Origin: Neochlamydia sp. AcF84
Lineage (GTDB): Bacteria; Chlamydiota; Chlamydiia; Chlamydiales; Parachlamydiaceae
Assembly (NCBI RefSeq): GCF_011087585.1
Contig: NZ_VJOT01000028.1
Location: 32,030-96,029 of the forward strand
Direction of reading: 5' to 3'
DNA: 64,000 bases
Below are positions 10,030 to 20,156 of the stretch, in pieces; the stretch's first letter is position 1; each line of letters begins with the position of its first letter. The notes under the pieces were generated by a model. The model made no database searches, was not told the origin of the DNA, and worked only from the letters and a program-made list of their open reading frames with translations. The translations under genes and the position numbers were made by a program.

Positions 10030-10416
10030 ATGCTAAAAACAATTTTAAAAGCCTGCTTTTTTCTTATCCCTTTTCTACTATTTTATTCTCCTCCCCTAGA
10101 AGCTATTGTTGTAGCCAATAAAGTTGAAGTGCATTTATCTATTGAAGATAGCGCAATGCCACACGTTACCGTTACTTCTGTTAAATTTAATGACGAAGAG
10201 GTGGATTTAGCACCAAAAAGCTTTATGAATCGTAGGATATCAAAAGTTTTTAAGCTTTTACCAGGCCAGTATGAGATTCAATGGACCACACAAAAAGCTG
10301 GTGATGCATGGGGGGGAGAAAAAGAGACAAAACAGCATCAGCGCATGATTATTATAGAAATTAGTGATGCGGTGGTGTACATAAATGTACGTGGGGAAGT
10401 TTTAGCGACATATTAG
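10030..10416 (+). CDS. Small secreted protein of unknown function
   Basis: A 128-residue protein with a classic Sec signal peptide (charged start MLKTILK, hydrophobic stretch to about residue 20, probable cleavage near LEA at 23-25). The mature part is about 100 residues, predicted beta-rich, without cysteines. I do not recognise the family. A weak AGAGA precedes the ATG. It is divergent from the RNB gene and followed by an AT-rich spacer, so it is probably monocistronic. Confidence 0.65.
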   Translation: MLKTILKACFFLIPFLLFYSPPLEAIVVANKVEVHLSIEDSAMPHVTVTSVKFNDEEVDLAPKSFMNRRISKVFKLLPGQYEIQWTTQKAGDAWGGEKETKQHQRMIIIEISDAVVYINVRGEVLATY

Positions 10417-10922
10417 CTAGCCTCCCTTTTGCACTCATAAAACTTTTTTATAGGCTATAAAAAAATTGAGGGGGTTATAAAGCAACAAATTGTTAAATAG
10501 CTTTCTTTGCTTTTTAAACTATTATACGCTTTTGAGCTGCTTTTTATACGAAGGCAACTATTATACAATCATCTTCGCAAAGTAGAGAGTATCTTTTAAA
10601 GAATTAGGTAGGCAAGCTCAAGTTTCTTTAAAGTATGTGGCTTAATAAAATTTATACTCTTGGTTATAGCTAAAATATCAAGTAGATGGCCAGAAAAAGC
10701 GCTGAAAGATCACTATTTAATAAAGAGCTGCTTAGAGAGCTAACTTTAACCTCATCATGCAATGAGCATGTGAAAAGATTGAAGCTTATGTGCCTTTGCT
10801 TGATTCCTATACCTCTCTTATTTGATAAGATCTTACTGCCCTTTAATCTTTCCATTCTTCCTTGGCTAACACCTGTTCTTTAAATAAAATTAAATAAGAT
10901 AAAACCCTTTAGTCGTTCTAAC
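10417..10922. other. Intergenic region
   Basis: About 500 bases without a convincing gene. It holds an AT-rich inverted repeat (TTTTTTATAG at 10444-10453 and CTATAAAAAA at 10455-10464), which could end transcription of the secreted-protein gene. A 65-codon open frame at 10686-10883 has no family resemblance or ribosome site. Confidence 0.4.
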
Positions 10923-11699
10923 TTATTTATCTATTATCATTTCAAATTGAAAAATAGACTCTTTTATCTGGATGTCTTTATATACATGAAGGGTGTTAAG
11001 GGGACAGTCTTGATCAGCTTTTACCTGAGCAATCAAAAAATTTAAATCGGCAATAATTTCTTTTAAGTGACTATAGTTCTTTGTATGATAGTAAGAGGTA
11101 AGGGGCGGATGATAAAAAGCTAGGGCAGCAAACGCATGCTGGTAGAGCTGATTGAAATTTTCTGCATTAATTAGATAAACAGTCTTACTAGGATGCTTAA
11201 TTTCCTGAAAAGGGGGAATGAATGAATGGGACCATAAAGGCTGATAGTCTAAGTGACCAAAACTAGCATAAAGATGAAGAGATTGCGTAAGCATGGGTAG
11301 AGGTTTAAAAGCTGCTTGCCACTCTTTTTTCTCAAAAGGTTTTCTGGACAAAGTTACATGATACAGCCAATCTTTAGGGTTATCTCGCAGGGGATAGTGA
11401 TGCATATTCAGCCAATTTAAAAGTTTTTGGCGATACTCCCTTAATTCCTTAGTTTCATCATACCAATCAAATTTCCAAGCTACGACATTAGGATGGTGAA
11501 AAGGCAAAAATAGGCATTCATTAAAAACCCCTACTAGGCCTACTTTGAAGGAAGGGCGAGGAAAGGCATGTTGAAACAAATCAGAAAGAGAAATTTCTCC
11601 TACAAAAGCTAAGGTAGCATGACGCGTGTGAGGATCTAAAACACGCCCCTTAGGCAATTTTTCAGGCCAAGGAGCCTTAACTTCGAGAGCAAAAAACAC
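10923..11699 (-). CDS. 2H (LigT-like) RNA phosphodiesterase with archease-like C-terminal domain
   Basis: A 258-residue protein. The N-terminal 165 residues carry both 2H motifs, HATL at 27-30 and HVTL near 113-116, which form the active site of RNA 2',3'-cyclic phosphodiesterases such as LigT/ThpR. Residues from about 173 to 258 do not belong to LigT; a segment like NQLYQHAFAAL followed by LKEIIADLNFLI and a final beta strand FEMIID resembles archease, the activator of the RNA ligase RtcB. Linking these two would join RNA end processing with ligase activation. The archease call is inference. The start is GTG at 11699; the frame stays open upstream (reading RVFFALEV), so the real start may be further up. 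Confidence 0.72.
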   Translation of the reverse strand: MFFALEVKAPWPEKLPKGRVLDPHTRHATLAFVGEISLSDLFQHAFPRPSFKVGLVGVFNECLFLPFHHPNVVAWKFDWYDETKELREYRQKLLNWLNMHHYPLRDNPKDWLYHVTLSRKPFEKKEWQAAFKPLPMLTQSLHLYASFGHLDYQPLWSHSFIPPFQEIKHPSKTVYLINAENFNQLYQHAFAALAFYHPPLTSYYHTKNYSHLKEIIADLNFLIAQVKADQDCPLNTLHVYKDIQIKESIFQFEMIIDK

Positions 11700-11806
11700 A
11701 CGTTTTTCATCTACTTTCTTGTTGATAATATTTACCCATCTTAAAATTTAATATAAGCAAAGCGCCTATTTGATAAGTAAAATTTCAAATATGAAGGCGA
11801 TGATTA

Positions 11807-12955
11807 TTATTCTATCAAAAAATATAACTTTACTGCAAAGGTGAGCATTACAGGCCATCGACGTAACTTTATGCCTCCTAATTTGTGGGCAATATTGATC
11901 AACGTTAATACGATGAGAGCGGGGTATAATGTCTCTAAAATAGGAGCTAAAAAGGTAGCAATACCGGAAAATTCTCGGGTAGATACCCCGAAAGCAATAA
12001 GTAAAGTGAACAGAAGGGAAAGAGAGGAATGAATGCTTTCTCGGCAGACTTGTTGCTTGAAAAAATCAGCAAAAAGAGAGGTCAATACTACGGCAGTAGT
12101 AAAACATGCCAAGATAACAGCAGAGCAAACAATAGGGGCAGAGAAAGCTCCAAGCGTTTTTTGAGAGATAATTCCAAGGAGCATTTGAGGAGCTATTCCC
12201 TTCAAATCGGAAGCAAAAGCCGCTCCCAAGTAAACAAGTCCACAGTAAACTGCAGCAAGTAAGCCACCGCCAAGCAAGGCTGATTTTATAAAGACTTTGA
12301 CAAGCTGATTATTATCAGAAGCTGCCGAAAATTGAGCGGAGAGATGCTTTATAACAAAAGTCGAAAAAAAGAAGGCAGCTAAAAGATCCATCGTTTGATA
12401 ACCTTGCAAAGCTCCTTCGTGGAATGCAGGCCAGTAGTTTGGATTGAAAGGCTCGAGTAGCTGGCCATACCACATACCTGCTAAAATAATTGCTAATAAA
12501 AAAAGCAGTAAAAAAGGAGTTAAAGCAGAACCTAAGAAAGGAATAATCTGACTTTTATTGGTGGTGAGCAAAAAGAGGATGACGCAAAAAGCTAGGCTGA
12601 AAAAGATAAGAGAGCAGTCAGGGAAAAGCAGCGTAAAGCTTCCATGCGCGACTGTAATGCAACGTGCAAGTACACCAAAAGGTCCCATCAAAGATAAAGC
12701 AATAAGGGGAAACCAGAATTTTGCAAAGCTTCCCATCGTGCCTAAAAATTCATTGGTTTCCCCTTTGTATAAAAGCATAGCAAAAACGCCTAAGAAAGGA
12801 ACAAGCACGCCTGTAAAAATAATGCCTAATGAGGAAATTAAATAATGGCCCTGACTTTCAATACCTACGAGTAAGGGAAAAACTAGATTTCCTGAACCAA
12901 AAAACATAGCAAATAGCGCAAAGCCAGTACTCACAAACAAAAATTTTGTATTCAT
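11807..12955 (-). CDS. brnQ: Branched-chain amino acid carrier (LIVCS family)
   Basis: Sodium-coupled importer of Leu, Ile and Val in the inner membrane. The 382 residues are nearly all transmembrane helices. The family start GFALFAMFFGSGNLVFPL (residues 11-28) and the segment SLMGPFGVLARC are diagnostic. The protein is slightly shorter than the usual 430 or so. AGGA lies 7 bases before the ATG. An intracellular bacterium would use it to take amino acids from the host vacuole. Confidence 0.92.
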   Translation of the reverse strand: MNTKFLFVSTGFALFAMFFGSGNLVFPLLVGIESQGHYLISSLGIIFTGVLVPFLGVFAMLLYKGETNEFLGTMGSFAKFWFPLIALSLMGPFGVLARCITVAHGSFTLLFPDCSLIFFSLAFCVILFLLTTNKSQIIPFLGSALTPFLLLFLLAIILAGMWYGQLLEPFNPNYWPAFHEGALQGYQTMDLLAAFFFSTFVIKHLSAQFSAASDNNQLVKVFIKSALLGGGLLAAVYCGLVYLGAAFASDLKGIAPQMLLGIISQKTLGAFSAPIVCSAVILACFTTAVVLTSLFADFFKQQVCRESIHSSLSLLFTLLIAFGVSTREFSGIATFLAPILETLYPALIVLTLINIAHKLGGIKLRRWPVMLTFAVKLYFLIE

Positions 12956-13194
12956 TTTATTCCTATTGATAATCGAGGGTATAGGCAGAAAGCTTACCTT
13001 GCTATCTGCTCTTTAAACGATAAATATAAGTATGAAGAAAAGTATATATTTTGGCAGCTAACTGCCAATAAGAGGAATAAAAGTTTCAGACAAAAGATAG
13101 GTAAATTTTTTCATAGAAATTAAATTAGCAAATCTCTTCAATTTCAGTCAATCACCTAATTTCTAATAGATTTGCTCAGGAAAAATTAAAACTT

Positions 13195-14193
13195 TTAGAT
13201 AGGCTGAGCATCTAATAGTAAAGTGTTATATGAAGAGCCTTGATATCCCACATTATTATTTAAAGCAATCTTTTCTTTTTCGTTAGTCTTTTCCTTTTGG
13301 CTACCTTCATTTCGATGATAAAGATAAAAACCTACTCTTATTAATATAGGTAGAGCGACGATGGAGATAGCCGCAACAATCGGAGATAGCCCAGCAGCCA
13401 TTAAATTGACAAAATCATGTGCTTGTATTGGGGTAGTCGTCCACAAAGCAGACAAAGCATATAAGAAATGCTGACTAATGGTGCTGAGAGTAGCTGTTTT
13501 AAGATATCTGCTAAGCTCAGGATGAGATTTGTTTAATGCAAGGGAAGCACTGTAACCAGCAGTGGCTGCTAAAATTGCTAAAGCCGGGCCTGCAGCTATG
13601 ATTAGCACTTCAGCATTAGCGCGTCCGATATATTGCCCTATCGTTGTTAAAGATCTAACGTAGTAAGTGGTATGACCGCCATCAAAAGGAGTAATAGAAA
13701 TGCTTACAAGAGGATTTTTTATTAAAATTTTTGCTGCTAAGGCATGTCCTCCCTCATGTACGATTACTTCGCGTGTATTAGCATCCACTAACTGACGAAA
13801 AGCCGTGGGGATAAGAGTGTTGATAAAACCTAACCAAGAGGTAAGTTGTGCTTTCTTTTCAAGTGCCTTCCCAGAAGTAGAATGCTTTAACTGAAATAAA
13901 CGGAAGATACAGTATGCCCGTACTAACCTCAGCAATGTAGTAATAGCCAAACTGGCAATCGTAGAAAGCAGCAGCGTGGCCATACCTAATGGAGTAGCTA
14001 CAAACAAGCAAGCTAACCCTGTGAAAGATAAAGCTATGGATAACTCCAGCAAACTTTTTTTTACAATTTCTTTAATGAGGGCTGTTTTTAACGCTTGGCA
14101 GGGATTATAATTTTTTTGTAGGGGCGATTGGAGCTGTTTGCGTGCGAAATTTAAATGATAGGGTTCTTTAGGAATATTTAAAATACTAGCCAT
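13195..14193 (-). CDS. M50-like membrane zinc metalloprotease
   Basis: A 332-residue membrane protein. A zinc-site motif HEGGH lies at about residues 145-149 in VHEGGHALAAK, followed by a second hydrophobic segment containing AAGPALAIL that resembles the second M50/S2P block. Several hydrophobic helices flank the site (about 50-95, 190-215, 240-265, 275-300). S2P-like proteases cleave within membranes. No PDZ domain is visible, so it is not RseP. Its neighbours give no substrate. An inactive or different HExxH membrane protein remains possible. Confidence 0.6.
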   Translation of the reverse strand: MASILNIPKEPYHLNFARKQLQSPLQKNYNPCQALKTALIKEIVKKSLLELSIALSFTGLACLFVATPLGMATLLLSTIASLAITTLLRLVRAYCIFRLFQLKHSTSGKALEKKAQLTSWLGFINTLIPTAFRQLVDANTREVIVHEGGHALAAKILIKNPLVSISITPFDGGHTTYYVRSLTTIGQYIGRANAEVLIIAAGPALAILAATAGYSASLALNKSHPELSRYLKTATLSTISQHFLYALSALWTTTPIQAHDFVNLMAAGLSPIVAAISIVALPILIRVGFYLYHRNEGSQKEKTNEKEKIALNNNVGYQGSSYNTLLLDAQPI

Positions 14194-14367
14194 AGTTGAA
14201 AAATCCTTACATCAATGAAAGCCATATAATTCGAAATACTATATATATAAACGAAATTAAACTAAATAAAAAAACAAATTGCATTTAATAGACTTTTAAT
14301 AAAATTGGTACTTGCCAAAAAAAAATTGAAATGGCATCAGGTAAGCCAACTAACAAAGAGGTACGCA

Positions 14368-14970
14368 ATGAGAAAATATCAGCTTTTACTCCGCAGCGGA
14401 GCAATGACTTTACTATCTTTTTCTCTCTCTATGAGCATGCAAACGTTTAGCTTTGTCTTTCCTTTGACTAACTTATGCCAATTACATGCAGCTAGTGTAC
14501 AGTCATTTACGGATGCAGATTTACAGCAAGAATTGCGCCACTTAAAGCAGGAGCCCCCCACCATTCCAAGCATGCCTGTAACGCGTGAGCCTTCCTCTTC
14601 TAATGAGAGCAAAAATCAGCCTGTAGCTTTCAAGTACCCTTCTCTCACCCTCGAACAGACTAAGCAGATAAACCAGGAGATAAATGTACGAGTCAAAGAG
14701 GCCGAACAGCTTATGCAAAACCAATTGAGAATCGTACAAGATAAAACAAGAATGCCTATGAGCATTGATAAAGTTCAGCTAGAAAATGCTATCACTAATT
14801 TAGAGGTAAAAAAAACGCTAGCCGCTAAATTTATCGATTCACCCTCTCTTAAAAGTCCAAACGTACGCGCCATACTCCTACAAGTTCTCAGCAAGGATCT
14901 AATCCAAGCATCAGATTTAGCTGCTTTACAAAATGTAGTGGATAGAGAAAGGCCTTATACTTATCCTTGA
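14368..14970 (+). CDS. Secreted hypothetical protein
   Basis: A 200-residue protein when started at ATG 14368, which has AGAGG 7-8 bases upstream; the frame is open back to a TTG at 14305 but that start has no ribosome site. The N-terminus MRKYQLLLRSG plus a hydrophobic stretch to about residue 35 looks like a signal peptide. The rest is helical, Gln- and Lys-rich, with no recognisable family. It lies just upstream of the menaquinone operon but a 63-base gap and unrelated features argue for a separate role. Confidence 0.6.
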   Translation: MRKYQLLLRSGAMTLLSFSLSMSMQTFSFVFPLTNLCQLHAASVQSFTDADLQQELRHLKQEPPTIPSMPVTREPSSSNESKNQPVAFKYPSLTLEQTKQINQEINVRVKEAEQLMQNQLRIVQDKTRMPMSIDKVQLENAITNLEVKKTLAAKFIDSPSLKSPNVRAILLQVLSKDLIQASDLAALQNVVDRERPYTYP

Positions 14971-15033
14971 TTTCCTAATTTTAGAAAAGAAATTATTCTT
15001 TAAGAGAAAAAAAGAAAATTTAATGGAGGCAAC

Positions 15034-16104
15034 ATGAGGTTGGCCCTGCAAGATTGGCGCTGCTTTATAAAATCTGGGAGCCTAATCCGTCTAAGTAAAG
15101 ATAGCTATTTGATTGGGTGGGGAACACGTACTTGGTTAGAAGACATTGATGACTCAGCAAGCCCTTTTTTTTATTTTCCTGATTTTTTTCTTTCTTCTCC
15201 TTGCCCTTGGTTTCAACAGGAATATACAGCTATCGTCAGCCCCCATGAACTTCTAGCTGCTATGCATAAATATTCCGATAAGCCTCTGCCGCTAAGCTGG
15301 AAAAATCCTTACTTAAGTCATTTTGAAAATACTTGGAAAGAATTACATAATCATTTTTACAATAAAAAATTAAAAAAAGCTGTGCCCTATGTTTTTGAAG
15401 AGAGTTCAAGTACTATGACACCGGATAGGTTAGGCAGTTCTCTTAAGCATTTAATTAATTATGTAAAAGATCAACAGCTCTATGTCTATGGATATTGGGA
15501 GGAAACAGAAGGGATATTAGGTGCTTCTCCTGAAATATTATTCAATTATCATAATGCTTTTGAAGGCCTGATCGAAACAGTAGCTTGCGCAGGTACTAAA
15601 AGATATAGGGAATCTGACTCTACTTTCATGCAGGATTCAAAGGAATTATATGAGCATCAGATGGTTATTGAAGGCATACAAGAATCTTTATCTTCTTTAG
15701 GAGCGGTAACTATTGGAGAATTACAAATATTACAGCTTCCTAAAATTTCTCATCTTATGACTCCTATCTATTTAAAAATAAACGGGACTGCAGATTTTTT
15801 ATCTCTTGTAAAAGCTTTACATCCTACACCTGCGTTAGGTGTTTTTCCTAAAGAAGAAGGGAAGGAATGGTTACAGTTATACAATAAAAAAATCGATCGT
15901 TGGCGTTATGGTGCACCAGTAGGCTGCCTTTTCGATAGTAAAAAACAAGCTAAATGCATTGTAGGTATCCGCAATGTTCAATGGAATAGTCAAGGGGCAA
16001 AAATTGGAGCAGGATGCGGAATCGTGCCCGCTAGTCAATGGCACCATGAATGGCAAGAAATTAATTTAAAGCTTCTTTCGATCAAAGAGATGATATCTTT
16101 ATGA
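15034..16104 (+). CDS. menF: Menaquinone-specific isochorismate synthase
   Basis: Converts chorismate to isochorismate, the first committed step of classical menaquinone synthesis. The 356-residue protein is short for the family but has the chorismate-binding core: GASPE near 162-166, ETVACAGTKR near 181-190, the EHQMVIEGI helix, GIRNVQW, and GAGCGIVPAS near 326-335. A clear GGAGG precedes the ATG. Its stop overlaps menD by four bases (ATGA). Anthranilate or salicylate synthases share this fold; the menD-H-B-A-C context decides the call. Confidence 0.9.
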   Translation: MRLALQDWRCFIKSGSLIRLSKDSYLIGWGTRTWLEDIDDSASPFFYFPDFFLSSPCPWFQQEYTAIVSPHELLAAMHKYSDKPLPLSWKNPYLSHFENTWKELHNHFYNKKLKKAVPYVFEESSSTMTPDRLGSSLKHLINYVKDQQLYVYGYWEETEGILGASPEILFNYHNAFEGLIETVACAGTKRYRESDSTFMQDSKELYEHQMVIEGIQESLSSLGAVTIGELQILQLPKISHLMTPIYLKINGTADFLSLVKALHPTPALGVFPKEEGKEWLQLYNKKIDRWRYGAPVGCLFDSKKQAKCIVGIRNVQWNSQGAKIGAGCGIVPASQWHHEWQEINLKLLSIKEMISL

Positions 16105-17699
16105 ATATGAATATCCTTTTCACAAAAGATAATGAAGAGTTAGTGATACAAATCTTGCAAGAGCTGCTTTACAGGGGAGTTAAAGAAATATGTGTTTGCC
16201 CCGGCGGCCGCAATGTCCCTTTTATCACGGCTTTGGAGAAAACTGGGCGGTTTAAACTTTATTATTGGCCCGAAGAACGTTCAGCTGCATTTTTTGCTTT
16301 AGGGCGTAGTAAGCGTATGCATCGCCCCACAGTAGTTTTAACTACCTCCGGAACAGCAGCCGGCGAGCTTTTGCCAGCTGCTATGGAAGCTTATTATACC
16401 GGCCTCCCTTTGATCTTATTGACAGCCGATCGTCCTCGCCGTTTGCGCGGCACCGGATCGCCCCAGGCAGCTGAACAAGTAGGCTTATTTGGGCATTATG
16501 CTGTCTTTGAACAAGATATTGCCGCTGGAGAGTTGTGTACACTTCAAAAATGGAAGCAAAATGGGCCAGCCCATATTAATGTTTGCTTAGAAGAACCTCT
16601 CAATCAAAATTTTAATGCATGGAAAGAGCTAGATAATAGATGTATACCAGTGACCCCTCAAAAGGGAGACATGGAGGCTGCAAAAGCAGCTCTCGATCAA
16701 TTTATCCAAACAAATCGATATCCTTTCATAGTGGTAGGCGCTTTATCTTCTCAGGCAAGACAAGCCATTGTAAAATTTTTATCGAATTATCAAGCTCCTG
16801 TTTATTTAGAAGCAACTTCTGGTCTACGAGAAAATCCTTCCTTACTTGCGCAGAGTATAACTAGAAGCGAAAACATATGGAGAGCTGCTGAAAACGCAGG
16901 CTATCCAATAGATGGGATCTTACGCATAGGGGGCATTCCCACCTTTCGTCTCTGGCGTGATTTAGAAGAGCTTAAAGGTAGAATAAACGTTTGTTCTATC
17001 AGTGAATTACCTTTCACAGGTTTAAGCTGGGGCTCAAATTGCTTAGTACCTTTACACGATTTTTTTTCTATTTATAGATATAGTTATACTATAAATAAAT
17101 CTTGTAGCGCATGGCTAAAAGAAGACCAACGTTATCAAAGTAAACTCTTGACATTATTGCAAGAAGAGCCTCAAGCTGAGGCTTCTCTTATCTATCATTT
17201 ATCTAAGCAGATTCCCTCTTCTTCTTTAATTTACTTGGGCAATAGCCTACCCATACGAGAGTGGGACGCTTATGCCACCCGTGAGGAAAAACATGAAAAT
17301 ATATTTGCAAATCGCGGATTAAATGGTATTGATGGTCAGCTATCTACTTTTCTAGGAATGAGTTCCTACTCTCAGCAAAATTGGGGAATTATAGGGGATT
17401 TAACTACCCTTTATGACCTTGCAGCGCCTTGGATATTAGAACAGCTAAAAGAAATAGATCTTAATCTCATCGTCATTAATAATAGTGGAGGAAAAATTTT
17501 TGCTTCCATGTATGCAAATAAACGGATACAAAATCAACATCAACTTCGTTTTAGGTCTTTTGCTGATATGTGGAATATGCGCTATGTGCATTATACACAT
17601 TTACCCAAAGCTATATCCTATGGAGGGCATCAGTTGGTTGAAATTATGCCAGACGAAACAGCAACTATGCGTTTTTGGAATTGTATAGAGAGTTTATGA
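16101..17699 (+). CDS. menD: SEPHCHC synthase
   Basis: Thiamine-diphosphate enzyme that adds the succinic semialdehyde unit from 2-oxoglutarate to isochorismate. Its 532 residues are near the usual length. CPGGRNVPF lies at 34-42 and EERSAAFFALG near 58-68, a region that normally supplies the catalytic Glu of TPP enzymes. SGTAAGELLPA follows, and the diphosphate/Mg region is GDLTTLYDL near 432-440 with INNSGG near 459-464. It overlaps menF and menH by ATGA junctions, so the three are translated together. Confidence 0.95.
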   Translation: MNMNILFTKDNEELVIQILQELLYRGVKEICVCPGGRNVPFITALEKTGRFKLYYWPEERSAAFFALGRSKRMHRPTVVLTTSGTAAGELLPAAMEAYYTGLPLILLTADRPRRLRGTGSPQAAEQVGLFGHYAVFEQDIAAGELCTLQKWKQNGPAHINVCLEEPLNQNFNAWKELDNRCIPVTPQKGDMEAAKAALDQFIQTNRYPFIVVGALSSQARQAIVKFLSNYQAPVYLEATSGLRENPSLLAQSITRSENIWRAAENAGYPIDGILRIGGIPTFRLWRDLEELKGRINVCSISELPFTGLSWGSNCLVPLHDFFSIYRYSYTINKSCSAWLKEDQRYQSKLLTLLQEEPQAEASLIYHLSKQIPSSSLIYLGNSLPIREWDAYATREEKHENIFANRGLNGIDGQLSTFLGMSSYSQQNWGIIGDLTTLYDLAAPWILEQLKEIDLNLIVINNSGGKIFASMYANKRIQNQHQLRFRSFADMWNMRYVHYTHLPKAISYGGHQLVEIMPDETATMRFWNCIESL

Positions 17700-18409
17700 A
17701 TAAAATTCATGCCCTTCATGGTTTTTTAGGTCTTCCCACCGATTGGCAAAGGTTTAGCCTTCCTAATTTACATGCATATAGTCTTAGACACGCTTCTCTT
17801 GCTCCCGCTGCTGATAAACTATGGGGGTGGGCTCAGCGTTTTAACCGTTTGGTGCAGCCAAGACATGATGATATCCTAATAGGTTATTCGTTAGGAGGAA
17901 GGTTAGCACTGCATGCTTTGCTAGATAATCCTAAGCAGTGGCGTGCAGGAATTGTCATTTCGGCCCATCCGGGGATCACTTCCAAAGAAGAGAAAATAAG
18001 GAGAGTAGAAGCTGATAATGCCTGGGCAGATCGTTTTGAAAATGACCCCTGGGAGGCTGTTATAAGAGCTTGGAATTGCCAAGCTGTTTTTAGGGGTAAA
18101 AGCTTTCCGATCAAACGCTCAGAACATCAGTTTTCACGTAAAAATTTACAAGATCAACTAAGATTTTTTTCCAAAGGCCATCAAGATGACCTATCAGAAG
18201 CTTTAAGAGACTTACCCATCCCTATCCTTTGGATCACTGGACAATTAGACACCAAATTTTTAGCTAAGGCTTATGAACTTACTTTTTCTCATCCTTTATC
18301 ACGTGTGGAGAGCATCGCTCATGCCGGGCATCGAGCTCCGTGGGAGCAATCCCTTCTTTTTCTTAAAATTATTCAATCATTTATTCAAGAGGTTTTATCA
18401 TGTCCGTAA
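17696..18409 (+). CDS. menH: SHCHC synthase, alpha/beta hydrolase
   Basis: Removes pyruvate from SEPHCHC in the third menaquinone step. The ATG at 17696 overlaps the menD stop (ATGA) and gives 237 residues; the open frame extends 7 codons upstream but the overlap start is far more plausible. The nucleophile elbow GYSLGG is at 62-67, HGFLG at 7-11 forms the oxyanion part, and the catalytic histidine is in HAGHRAPW near 208-215. The last 10 bases overlap menB. Confidence 0.88.
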   Translation: MNKIHALHGFLGLPTDWQRFSLPNLHAYSLRHASLAPAADKLWGWAQRFNRLVQPRHDDILIGYSLGGRLALHALLDNPKQWRAGIVISAHPGITSKEEKIRRVEADNAWADRFENDPWEAVIRAWNCQAVFRGKSFPIKRSEHQFSRKNLQDQLRFFSKGHQDDLSEALRDLPIPILWITGQLDTKFLAKAYELTFSHPLSRVESIAHAGHRAPWEQSLLFLKIIQSFIQEVLSCP

Positions 18410-19230
18410 CGTCATTTCTTTGGACGTCTATTAAACAATACGTGGATATCAAATTAGAAAAAACAGAAGAGGGTATTGCTAAAATAACTATCAATCGTCC
18501 TGAGGTGCGCAATGCCTTTCGGCCCGAGACTATTATAGAAATGCAAGATGCTTTTGAAGTCTGTCGTAATGAATCTTCTATTGGTGTAGTTATATTAACA
18601 GGGGAGGGAAAAGAGGCTTTCTGTGCGGGTGGCGACCAACGTGTTAGAGGAGATGAAGGATATATTGGCGCCGATGGAGTCGCACGGCTCAATGTATTGG
18701 ATTTACAAAAACAGATTCGTTCTTTACCTAAGCCTGTTGTTGCTATGGTAGCAGGTTATGCTATAGGAGGAGGGCATGTCCTACATATAGTCTGTGATTT
18801 GACTATCGCTAGTGACAACGCTCGTTTTGGGCAAGTGGGTCCACGTGTAGGCTCTTTTGATGGAGGCCTGGGGTGCAGCTATTTAGCTCGTATTGTCGGC
18901 CAAAAAAAAGCACGTGAGATTTGGTATCTTTGCCGCCAATATAGTGCACAGCAAGCCTTAGAAATGGGGTTAGTAAATTGTGTGGTTCCTTATGAAGAGC
19001 TCGAACAAGAAACTATTCGCTGGTGCCGCGAAATGCTACAGCATTCTCCTCTAGCCTTGCGCTGTTTAAAAGCGGCTCTAAATGCCGATTGTGATGGTCA
19101 AGTGGGGCTTTTAGAACTGGCGGGAAATGCTACAATGTTATATTACATGACTGAAGAGGCCCAAGAAGGAAAGAAAGCTTTTTTAGAAAAACGCCCACCT
19201 GATTTTTCTACTTTTTCTAGGCTGCCTTAA
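18400..19230 (+). CDS. menB: 1,4-dihydroxy-2-naphthoyl-CoA synthase
   Basis: Crotonase-fold enzyme that cyclises O-succinylbenzoyl-CoA. 276 residues. Family marks: CAGGDQ near 77-82, [11 protein letters not shown] near 120-130, and [10 protein letters not shown] followed by the typical MenB segment ending QALEMGLVN. Met start with AGAGG upstream, overlapping the menH end by 10 bases. It lies before menA in pathway order once menE is supplied from 23.2 kb. Confidence 0.95.
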   Translation: MSVTSFLWTSIKQYVDIKLEKTEEGIAKITINRPEVRNAFRPETIIEMQDAFEVCRNESSIGVVILTGEGKEAFCAGGDQRVRGDEGYIGADGVARLNVLDLQKQIRSLPKPVVAMVAGYAIGGGHVLHIVCDLTIASDNARFGQVGPRVGSFDGGLGCSYLARIVGQKKAREIWYLCRQYSAQQALEMGLVNCVVPYEELEQETIRWCREMLQHSPLALRCLKAALNADCDGQVGLLELAGNATMLYYMTEEAQEGKKAFLEKRPPDFSTFSRLP

Positions 19231-19253
19231 AAGAATAAAAAGTGATTTAAGCA

Positions 19254-20156
19254 ATGAATGGTAACTTTCTTAAAAAGCCAGCTAAATGGCAAGCTTTTAC
19301 TTGGGCTTCTCGCCCTAAAACCTTGATATTAAGCATGGTTCCGATCTTTGTCGGTACTATACTTGCCATTAAGTATACTTCGCATTTTAAAGGAATAGCG
19401 TTCGCTTCAGCTTTGCTAGCAGGCCTTTTCATTCAAGTGGCCGTAAATCTAATTAATGATGCTCTTGATTTTAAAAAAGGGGCTGATAACACAGCAAGAT
19501 TAGGACCGGAGCGTGCCACACAAAAAGGTTGGCTGAGCTTTCATGAAGTATTATATGGTGGATATTTTTGTCTAACGCTCGCCTTTATCATAGGCATACC
19601 TATGATCGTGCAAGGCGGTATCCCTTTTTTAATTTTGCTTATCGTTGCCTCGTTACTAGCTTACGGCTATACGGGAGGGCCCTTTCCCTTAGCTTATTAT
19701 GGGCTAGGAGAATTGTTTGTGATAATTTTTTTTGGAATTATAGGAACCCAAGTAGGGTTTTATTTGCAAGCTGGTAGGATTGCAAAAGAAGCTCTCTTAG
19801 CTGGTTTGCAGATTGGTTTATTGGCAGCCGCTGTTAATGCTATTAATAATCTACGGGATATAGAGAGTGATGAAAAAGCAAAAAAAATAACGATGGCAGT
19901 AAAATTTGGGAAAACTTTTGCCCGTTTAGAGATCACCCTTTTAATTCTTTTGCCTTATTTTCTAAGTTTACTTTGGAGTGATCTAGGTTTTTACAAGGCG
20001 GGGCTATTGTGTTTCGTGACCTTGCCTTTAGGTTTTACTCTTATACGCTGCATTTGGTTTTATGAACCCTCTAAAATCTATAACACCTTCTTAGGAATGG
20101 CTGCTTTATTAAACCTATTATTTGGGTTGTGCCTATCGGTAGGATTTTGGTTGTAA
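19254..20156 (+). CDS. menA: 1,4-dihydroxy-2-naphthoate polyprenyltransferase
   Basis: Integral membrane enzyme that attaches the polyprenyl tail and yields demethylmenaquinone. 300 residues, mostly hydrophobic helices. The two Asp-rich prenyl-diphosphate motifs are visible: NLINDALDFKKGAD near 66-79 and NNLRDIESDEKAKK near 199-212. The stop TAA shares one base with the menC ATG (TAATG). Placement between menB and menC supports MenA rather than UbiA. Confidence 0.94.
   Translation: MNGNFLKKPAKWQAFTWASRPKTLILSMVPIFVGTILAIKYTSHFKGIAFASALLAGLFIQVAVNLINDALDFKKGADNTARLGPERATQKGWLSFHEVLYGGYFCLTLAFIIGIPMIVQGGIPFLILLIVASLLAYGYTGGPFPLAYYGLGELFVIIFFGIIGTQVGFYLQAGRIAKEALLAGLQIGLLAAAVNAINNLRDIESDEKAKKITMAVKFGKTFARLEITLLILLPYFLSLLWSDLGFYKAGLLCFVTLPLGFTLIRCIWFYEPSKIYNTFLGMAALLNLLFGLCLSVGFWL

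Noticed and set aside
10686..10883. 65-codon frame between the secreted protein and the 2H phosphodiesterase
   Set aside because: No ribosome site, no domain, and an overlapping open frame on the other strand of similar length.
12558..12845. 95-codon plus-strand frame inside brnQ
   Set aside because: Antisense to a clear membrane transporter; Lys/Pro-rich composition is the mirror of its hydrophobic codons.
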